Below are positions 47,802 to 55,400 of a DNA stretch of 64,000 nt, piece after piece. The position numbers and the translations under genes are program-made. This stretch comes from Ancylothrix sp. D3o (GTDB lineage Bacteria > Cyanobacteriota > Cyanobacteriia > Cyanobacteriales > Oscillatoriaceae), in contig NZ_JAMXEX010000011.1 in the NCBI RefSeq assembly GCF_025370775.1, positions 62,001 through 126,000 on the forward strand. Reading direction: 5' to 3'. The notes beneath the pieces were generated by a model. That model was given only the letters and a program-made list of their open reading frames with translations, ran no database searches and was not told where the DNA came from. Positions within the stretch are counted from its first letter, which is position 1. Each line of letters begins with the position of its first letter.

Positions 47802-48998
47802 TTATCCCGGCAGGGTGAAATAAAAAGTTGAGCCTTCACCTACTTGAGATTCTACCCAAATGCGACCTTGATGGCGTTCGACAATTTTCTTACAAATTGT
47901 CATACCGATGCCGGTGCCGGGATACTCATCATAATTGTGCAAGCGCTGGAAAAGTTCAAAAATTTTATCAAAGTTTTGAGTTTCAATGCCAATGCCATTA
48001 TCGTGAATGCAAAACACCCACTCGCTTTGTTTTTGTTCTGCCGATATTTTGATTTTTGGAGAAACATCAGGCCGGTGAAACTTAATACCATTGCCAATTA
48101 AATTTTGAAATAACCGCAGCAATTGAGTTTTATCAGCCATCAAAACCGGCAATTCCGAATAATCAATAACCGCTTGATTACCCGCAATTTCTTCCTGCAA
48201 ATTCTCCAAAACTTCTTGCAAAACCTGAAGACAATCTGTTGGCTCAAACTCTGATTTACCTTTGCCAACCCGCGAATAAGCAAGCAAATCTTCAATAAGC
48301 TGTTTCATCCGCATACCGGCAGCAACAATTTGATTGATATAACGCGAACCTTTATCCCCTAAAATTTCACCATATTTCCATTCCAACATATCCGCATTGC
48401 CCACAATCACTTGCAAAGGCGACTGCAAATCATGGGAAGCAATATAAGCAAATTGTTCTAACTCAGCATTAGAGCGTTTTAACTCCTCATTCGCTTGCAA
48501 CAATTCCTGCTGAGCTTTTTTGCGGGCATTAATTTCTTGTAAAAGTTGTAAATTTTGCTGCATCAATTGCATATTTTGTTGACTAATGCGCTGTTGTTGG
48601 CGTTGAATGGTGAGTTGGTTTTCAACTCGTGCCAAAACTTCTTGAAGATGAAAAGGCTTTGTAATATAATCCACCCCTCCAACTTCAAAAGCTTTTACCT
48701 TATCCATCGCCGTATCAAGAGCGCTCAAAAAAATCACTGGAATTTGGCGAGTTTTCGCATCCGCTTTCAGCTTTTCACACACCTCATAGCCGCTAAGATC
48801 CGGCATCATAATATCAAGTAAAATTAAATCCGGTGGATGAGAAGAAGCTGCCGTAAGTGCCAGTTTGCCATTAATTGATTTTCGCACCTGATAGCCTTGC
48901 TCGGTGAGCATTGTTGATAAAAGCCGCAGGTTATCGGGGGTATCATCTACCACTAAAATATCTGCTTTAGCAGTGAGGTCAGAAAGATATTCACTCAT
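47802..48998 (-). CDS. REC-histidine kinase of the phytochrome-kinase type
   Basis: A 398-residue protein. The receiver (about 12-130) has ILVVDDTPDNLRLL, LILLDIMMPDLSG and TKPF. A coiled coil leads to the DHp with H189 in IASHDLQSPLQVIVG, the variant shared with phytochrome-associated kinases. The ATPase has NLIGNGIKFH, DNGIGIE, PGTGIGMTICKKIV. I start at MSEYLSDLTAK (48998), preceded by GGGA, 16 bases after the upstream stop. The longer frame to 49037 would overlap the preceding gene. With no sensor domain, the receiver is the likely input, as in phosphorelay intermediates. Confidence 0.92.
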   Translation of the reverse strand: MSEYLSDLTAKADILVVDDTPDNLRLLSTMLTEQGYQVRKSINGKLALTAASSHPPDLILLDIMMPDLSGYEVCEKLKADAKTRQIPVIFLSALDTAMDKVKAFEVGGVDYITKPFHLQEVLARVENQLTIQRQQQRISQQNMQLMQQNLQLLQEINARKKAQQELLQANEELKRSNAELEQFAYIASHDLQSPLQVIVGNADMLEWKYGEILGDKGSRYINQIVAAGMRMKQLIEDLLAYSRVGKGKSEFEPTDCLQVLQEVLENLQEEIAGNQAVIDYSELPVLMADKTQLLRLFQNLIGNGIKFHRPDVSPKIKISAEQKQSEWVFCIHDNGIGIETQNFDKIFELFQRLHNYDEYPGTGIGMTICKKIVERHQGRIWVESQVGEGSTFYFTLPG

Positions 48999-49014
48999 TT
49001 TTTTTCCCAAGAAT

Positions 49015-50379
49015 TTATTTGATAAGTTTGTCCACATTCAAAGGAAGAGCGATTTTAAACTCTGCCCCTTGTCCGGGTATTGAAAAACAGTTTAACTGAC
49101 CGCCATGAGCTTCCACAACAATTGAATAGCTAATAGACAGCCCCAAGCCGGTGCCACGCCCTACAGGCTTTGTAGTAAAAAAAGGGTTAAAAATTTGGTT
49201 TTTTACCTCCTCACTTATTCCCATACCATTATCAGAAATATTTACCACAACTAAATCATTTTCCTCCAACTTAGTACAAACTGTAATCAGGGGGTTTTTA
49301 TCCACAAAAAAGCCCTTTTGTATTGCTTCTTCCAGGGCATCAATAGCATTAGCTAAAATATTCATAAACACTTGGTTAATTTCCGCCGGATAGCAAGTAA
49401 TTCGGGGTAGTTCAGCAAAACGCTTAACGACCTGAATTTTGGATTTTCCCGACTCATTAATCAGGCGACTTTGCAGCAAAATTAAAGTGCTATCAATTCC
49501 CTCATGGAGATCCACCGGCTTCACCTGCGCCTGATCCAGCCGCGAAAAATTTTGTAGTGATCGAATAATATTGCGGATGCGTTCTACCCCGACTTTCATT
49601 GATTCAATTATCTTTTCCAAATCTCCCTTCACATAAGCTAAATCTAGCAATTCCAAAGCTTCCTCAATGGCTGGAGTTTGGTGCGGATATTCCACCTGGT
49701 AAAGCCCAATCAAATCCATCAAATCTTGCATATATTGATAAGCATGGTTAATATTACCCCCAATAAACGTAACCGGATTATTAATTTCGTGAGCCAGTCC
49801 CGCCACCAACTGTCCCAAAGACGACATTTTTTCAGTTTGTACCAATTGCGACTGAGTGCGTTTTAGTTCTTGTAAAGCTTCCTGAAATTTCTCTCTTTGA
49901 GCTTTTAACAAAAGCTCGGTTTCCTGGCGTTCTTGAATTTCTTTTTGCAGCCAAATGTTTTGCGCTTTTAATTGTTTTTTTTGTTGCAAAATCGTCAATT
50001 GATTTTCCACCCGTGCCATCACTTCTTTAACTTGAAAAGGTTTAGTGATATAGTCAGCCCCACCGCAATCAAAAGCTTTCATCTTATCAGCCACATCATC
50101 CAAAGCACTTAAAAAAATCACTGGAACGTCACAAGTAATCGGCGAAGCCTTCAACTGCTGGCAAACCTCATAGCCATCCATTTCTGGCATCATAATATCC
50201 AGCAAAATTAAATCTGGAGGATGAGAAGCAGCCGCCAGCAAAGCTAATTTACCACTAATCGCTTTCCGCACTTCATAGCCCCGCTCATTCAACAAATTGG
50301 ACAACAAACGCAGATTAATCGGCGTATCATCTACAACTAAAATATCCATTTTGTCCGCATTTACTTGATTATTAATCAT
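49015..50379 (-). CDS. REC-histidine kinase (HEINNP type)
   Basis: A 454-residue protein. The receiver (about 8-128) has ILVVDDTPINLRLL, LILLDIMMPEMDG and TKPF. A coiled coil precedes H197 in [19 protein letters not shown]. The ATPase has NILANAIDALE, DNGMGISEE and [17 protein letters not shown]. The kinase core belongs to the same family as the four tandem kinases at 17-29 kb, including the roughly 55-residue DHp insert (YPHQTPAIEEALELLDLAY), but here it is fused to a receiver. Spacing is 45 bases from the diguanylate cyclase gene and 16 to the next kinase, so it is in an operon. Confidence 0.93.
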   Translation of the reverse strand: MINNQVNADKMDILVVDDTPINLRLLSNLLNERGYEVRKAISGKLALLAAASHPPDLILLDIMMPEMDGYEVCQQLKASPITCDVPVIFLSALDDVADKMKAFDCGGADYITKPFQVKEVMARVENQLTILQQKKQLKAQNIWLQKEIQERQETELLLKAQREKFQEALQELKRTQSQLVQTEKMSSLGQLVAGLAHEINNPVTFIGGNINHAYQYMQDLMDLIGLYQVEYPHQTPAIEEALELLDLAYVKGDLEKIIESMKVGVERIRNIIRSLQNFSRLDQAQVKPVDLHEGIDSTLILLQSRLINESGKSKIQVVKRFAELPRITCYPAEINQVFMNILANAIDALEEAIQKGFFVDKNPLITVCTKLEENDLVVVNISDNGMGISEEVKNQIFNPFFTTKPVGRGTGLGLSISYSIVVEAHGGQLNCFSIPGQGAEFKIALPLNVDKLIK

Positions 50380-50424
50380 AAGCTTTATTGTATTAAAATT
50401 TTATCAAAATAAGGTCATAAAAAA

Positions 50425-52428
50425 CTATCCAGCATCGGGGGTAAATTCGATAGCTATCACTTGATTGCGCCCCTGTTGTTTAGCCCGATAAAGCGTCCGA
50501 TCAGCAACTTCTATTAACTCAGTTAAATTGCCTTGCGGCTGAGGAATCGTCGTCGCAACACCCACAGAAATTGTCACATATTCGCAAACAGAGGAATCAG
50601 GATGAACAATCATCAAACCCCTAACGTGAGCATGAATTTTTTTAGCCACCTCTAACGCTTCCGGCAACTCAAACGGCAAAATCACCGCAAATTCTTCGCC
50701 GCCAATTCGCGCCGCTAAACCCTCCGGTTTGTGCGCTGCATCAATTGCCCCGGCAATATTTTGCAAACACTCATCTCCCGCCTGATGACCATAGGAATCG
50801 TTATAACGTTTAAAAAAATCCACATCGCATAAAATCAAAGACAGCGCCTTTTGATTAAGTGTTTGTCGCAACCATTCACTGGCCAAATATTCATCAAACC
50901 GGCGTCTATTTGCCAAGCCGGTTAAACCATCCAAATTAGAAAGACGCTGCAACTCAAAATTAGCCGCCTCAAGCTGCCCCAACAACTCAGCTTGCTCAAT
51001 TGCAATCCCCACCTGATCCGAAAGAGCACAAAGAAACTCAATTTCCCAAGGTTGCCAATTTCGCTTTGTTTCGCACTGTTGAGCCACCAGTAACCCCCAT
51101 AAAAAACAACTCGGCACCACCTCAGAATTTTCTTGCCAAAATTTAAGTTTTCTTTGAGAGCAAGCTACCTCCGCTTGACTCTGCCGCGCAAAAGCAATCG
51201 GAATCGCAAGCTGAGATTGTACCTCCCACTCTTCCAACCAACTTTTTACCCCCCCCGATAGCCCGGCAATGTTAACATCTTCAATCGCTCTAATATCCAG
51301 CGAACAGCAATTTTCTAAGCACCCCGCCATCTCGATCAACAACGATTGATTTACCGACGTTCCTAACATTTTTATTGCATCATTAGAGCTTGCTTCCACA
51401 ACAACTTTATAAAGCTCTTTCCCATGCTTTCGATAAATTAGCACGCGGTTTGTTCTGAGAAACTGACGAACTTTTGTCACCGTCGTATGCAGAATATCCT
51501 CTAAACGTAAAGACTGACGAATTTGCTTAACAATCGAACTAAGTAAACGCTCTTGTTCATTTTGCAACCACAAATTTTGCTCCGCCACCAAACGCTCAGT
51601 AATATCCGTTGCCACCCCCAATACACCGTCTGGTTTTCCGTCCAGCGACAACAGCGGTTTTTTGATAATTTGAAACCAGCGAACTTCGCCGGTGATAGAA
51701 GTAAGCGGCTGTTTATAAATTATTTTTGGTTCCGTCATTTCGCTCACTTCTAAATCCTCTTCAACCAACCATTCCAAACACGGTTTATTAACCTTTAAAT
51801 CAGCATCCGTTTTGCCGACAAATTCTGCAACCTTCATTCCATAAAAATTTGCTAATGCTAGATTCACCAGGCTGTATATCCCCTCATTATTTTTTACGAA
51901 AATTAAATTTGGATTCGTATCAATAACCGCCGCCAAAAACTCCTGATTTCTGTGCAAGGCAGACTCAGCATTTTGCCGCGCTAAAATTTCCTCTTGAAGC
52001 CGCGCATTTCGCTCACTCAATATATTTTTTTGACGCACTATCGTTAACTGTGTTTCAATTCGGGCTATCACTTCTTCAACCTGAAAAGGCTTTGTAATAT
52101 AATCTACGCCACCAACTTGAAAGCCTTTAATTTTATCAACAACATCATCCAAAGCACTCAAAAAAATTACCGGAATTTCCGAAGTATCGGGCGAAGATTT
52201 TAGCTTTTCACAAACCTCATAACCACTAATATCCGGCATCATAATATCTAGCAAAATTAAATCGGGCGGTGCAGAATGAGCAGCACTCAACGCCATTTTG
52301 CCATTTGTCACCCGGCGTAATCGATAGCCGCGACTCTGCAAGATGCTCGCAAGTAAACGCAAATTTTCTGGCACATCATCTACCACTAAAATATCCGGTT
52401 TCTTGACATTCCCTGAATTATTGTTCAT
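50425..52428 (-). CDS. Response-regulator diguanylate cyclase REC-PAS-GAF-GGDEF
   Basis: A 667-residue protein making c-di-GMP. The receiver (about 8-130) has ILVVDDVPENLRLL, LILLDIMMPDISG and TKPF. A PAS domain follows (about 160-285), then a phytochrome-like GAF (about 300-490) with an insertion and without the bilin Cys-His. The GGDEF domain (about 505-660) has DVDFFKRYNDSYGH and the active-site GGEEF at 576-580. The RxxD product-inhibition site is absent (KPEG at that place), so feedback inhibition is unlikely. Its ATG overlaps the giant kinase stop (ATGA). The giant kinase is thus the obvious phosphodonor (inference). It is the only clear output domain in the island. Confidence 0.94.
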   Translation of the reverse strand: MNNNSGNVKKPDILVVDDVPENLRLLASILQSRGYRLRRVTNGKMALSAAHSAPPDLILLDIMMPDISGYEVCEKLKSSPDTSEIPVIFLSALDDVVDKIKGFQVGGVDYITKPFQVEEVIARIETQLTIVRQKNILSERNARLQEEILARQNAESALHRNQEFLAAVIDTNPNLIFVKNNEGIYSLVNLALANFYGMKVAEFVGKTDADLKVNKPCLEWLVEEDLEVSEMTEPKIIYKQPLTSITGEVRWFQIIKKPLLSLDGKPDGVLGVATDITERLVAEQNLWLQNEQERLLSSIVKQIRQSLRLEDILHTTVTKVRQFLRTNRVLIYRKHGKELYKVVVEASSNDAIKMLGTSVNQSLLIEMAGCLENCCSLDIRAIEDVNIAGLSGGVKSWLEEWEVQSQLAIPIAFARQSQAEVACSQRKLKFWQENSEVVPSCFLWGLLVAQQCETKRNWQPWEIEFLCALSDQVGIAIEQAELLGQLEAANFELQRLSNLDGLTGLANRRRFDEYLASEWLRQTLNQKALSLILCDVDFFKRYNDSYGHQAGDECLQNIAGAIDAAHKPEGLAARIGGEEFAVILPFELPEALEVAKKIHAHVRGLMIVHPDSSVCEYVTISVGVATTIPQPQGNLTELIEVADRTLYRAKQQGRNQVIAIEFTPDAG

Positions 52429-55400
52429 AACACTCGTGGTCTAGTTAAATCTATAATTGTATCCAAGCGAAAATTATTTACCAAATCCATGAGACTTTCC
52501 GCAAGGTAGGAATGTTCTTTCGGGATTTGCTCAAGAAGCACAAAAATTTGCTTTTCAAACGCTGATTCTGCAAAGGCGTGCAATTGTGCCAACCACTCCG
52601 CCGGCATCACTGCCAAATCCTGCTCAGTCAGAGAGCGGACGCATTCAGAATTAGCCCCATCAGAGTGATTCACCTCCTCATAGATATAGCGTACCCCTAA
52701 GTGATGGCGTAACTTGTCAAAAATTATTTCAGAACGAAAAGGTTTACTAACAAAATCATCACAGCCTGCCGCTAAAATCAAAGAGCGATCCTCTTCAAAG
52801 GCATCCGCCGTCAAAGCAATAATCACCGTCGCCTCACCCGCCGCCGTTGCCTTAATTTTTTTAGTCGCCTCATAGCCATTCATCACCGGCATCCGCATAT
52901 CCATCCAAATCAAATGCGGCTGCAAGCTTTTTGCCAACGAAACAGCCTCAACACCATTGCTCGCCTCACACACCTCAAAGCCGACATCCGCCAACAAATT
53001 CCTCAACAAATACCGACTTTCAAAACCATCATCCACCACCAAAATCCGATACAGGGGCTGATCTTTAGCCAAACTAATAACTTGACGCGGCACACTCTTT
53101 TCTTCAATCTCTACCTTATCTGCCGGAGAAAACGGGATATAAAACTTAAAAATTGTTCCCACACCCTCCTGGCTACTAACCATAATATCCCCTTTCATTA
53201 ACTGCAAAAACTTGCGGCTAATTGCCAAACCCAACCCAGTACCCTGCTGCGATTTTCGACCGGCTTCTGTTTGTCCAAATGGTTGAAACAACAAAGGTAA
53301 TTCCTCTGCCGCAATTCCGGGGCCGGTGTCTTCTACTTCAAACCATATTTTGTCACCAGCATTAGGCGATTGCCCCCCGCTCAAAACATCATTTTTTGTC
53401 TCAATTCTTACCCGTAAAATTACTTCCCCTTCTGCCGTAAACTTAATCGCATTCCCCAACAAATTTAGCAAGATTTGCCGTAACTTTGCCTCATCGCTCT
53501 GCACATATTCCGGCAGGCATTCCTGGCAATTAAAAATTAAATTCAACTTCTTATTAGATGCTTTTATCCTCAAAAATTCATGCAAATTAGTTAACACTTC
53601 ATTTAAATTGAAACTTGTCAAATTTAACGTAATTTTACCCGCTTCAATTTTCGACATCTCCAAAATATCATTAATTAGCTCCAACAAATACTCACCGGCC
53701 CGATTAATAATTTGTAATTTTTCTTGATGTTCTGCCCCCAAACTAACATCCCGGTTCATCAATTGTGTAAATCCCAAAATCGCATTCAGAGGCGTTCGCA
53801 ATTCATGGCTCATATTCGCCAAAAACTCACTTTTAGCCCGATTTGCCACCTCAGCCGCTTCTTTCGCCACCGTCAATTCCTGGGCCTGAATTTGCGTTTG
53901 TTTTAACAATTCCGCCTGCTGCAAAGCCACCCCCAACTGAGCGCTAACATAACCCAGCCACTTCACCTCATTTTTTGTCCACTGGCGAGTCTTCGTATTT
54001 TGAAAAGCACTCAACAAACCCCACAACTTATCCCCCTGAAAAATACTAAACACCGCCAAAGACTTAACACCAAACTTCTCTAAAACCTGCCTGTGACAGT
54101 CACTAAAACTAGCTTGCTCAATATCATCAACAATCAGAGATTCCCCAAACCGAAATCGACCACCTTTTAGAGCCTTTAAATAACTATCTTCCCAACTACT
54201 CCCCAGCAGAGTCGGCCATCCTTCCGCACGAGATTCAAAAATAAAATCCCCTGAAAAATCAGGGCGAAACTTATAAATCGTCACCCGCTCTACCCCCAAC
54301 ACCAAACGAACCTCATTCACCGCCGTAGAAAAAATAGTTTCCACATCCAAAGAAGCGCGAATCTTCTCAATCACTTCGGTAATAGCGTGTTCCCACTGTA
54401 AGGTTTCCCGCAAAGCCTCTTCTGCTTCCTTGCGAGCCGTAATATCCGTCCAATACCCAATACACTCAATAGCATTACCGGCCTGATCGTAAATCAATTT
54501 AACTTGATCATAAACCCATCTATAGTTGCCATCTTGATGCAAAAACCGATACTCATTAGAAACATATCCTTCCTCAAACAAAACTCCTAACTTTTCAAAC
54601 ACATTCCCCACATCATCCGCATGAATATTACGCTTCCAAAACCAGGAATTTTCTACAAATTCTCGCGCTTCATAGCCCATCAAACCCTTAACATTATCAC
54701 TAATAAACGTCGCCCCAAAATCCCCCCCAGTTTCACAGGTATAAATCACCGCAGGGCTTGCCGTCAGCAAATATTGCAACCGTTCTTTTGCCACCAAAAG
54801 CTCCAACTCCACCTTTTTGCGCTCAGTTATATCGACATGAGTACCCACCGCGCGCACAATTTTCCCCTGATCATTCCAAATTCCAAAACCCCGGCTGAGA
54901 ATCCAAATATACTCCCCATTTTTGTGTCGCATTCGGAAGGTCGCCTCATATTTCGGAATTTTTTTATTAAAATATTGCCAAATCCCACGCAAAATTTGCG
55001 GGCGGTCTTCCGGATGAATTAAATCTAACCAAGCCTCAATCCCCGTCCCAATTTCCCCCTCTTCATAGCCCACCATTTCACTATTACGGGGCGAAGAATA
55101 AACAGAGTCGGTTTCCAAATTCCAATCCCACAAACCATCATTTGCCCCTTGCATCGCCAGCTTAAAACGTTCCTTACTACTTTTCAATTCTTCTTCAATG
55201 CGTTGCCGTTCCAATTCCGCACCGGCCCGCGCCGCAAAAATTTTTAAAATTTCCTCAAACCCCTGCTGCCACCATATCGGTTTGACATCCAAAACCGCCA
55301 AAATCCCCAAAGTTTTCCCCTCGGAATTTACCAGCGGAATCCCTAAATAACTTTGAGCATTTAACTTAGACGCTCCTAGACTATCGGGAAATAAACTTTG

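Noticed and set aside
51000-51540. Bilin-binding GAF in the diguanylate cyclase
   Set aside because: The GAF has an insertion and no Cys-His pair at the attachment position.
53326-53727. 133-residue + strand frames at 53326 and 54621 inside the giant kinase
   Set aside because: Antisense shadows of the HATPase and PAS regions; no start context or domain support.
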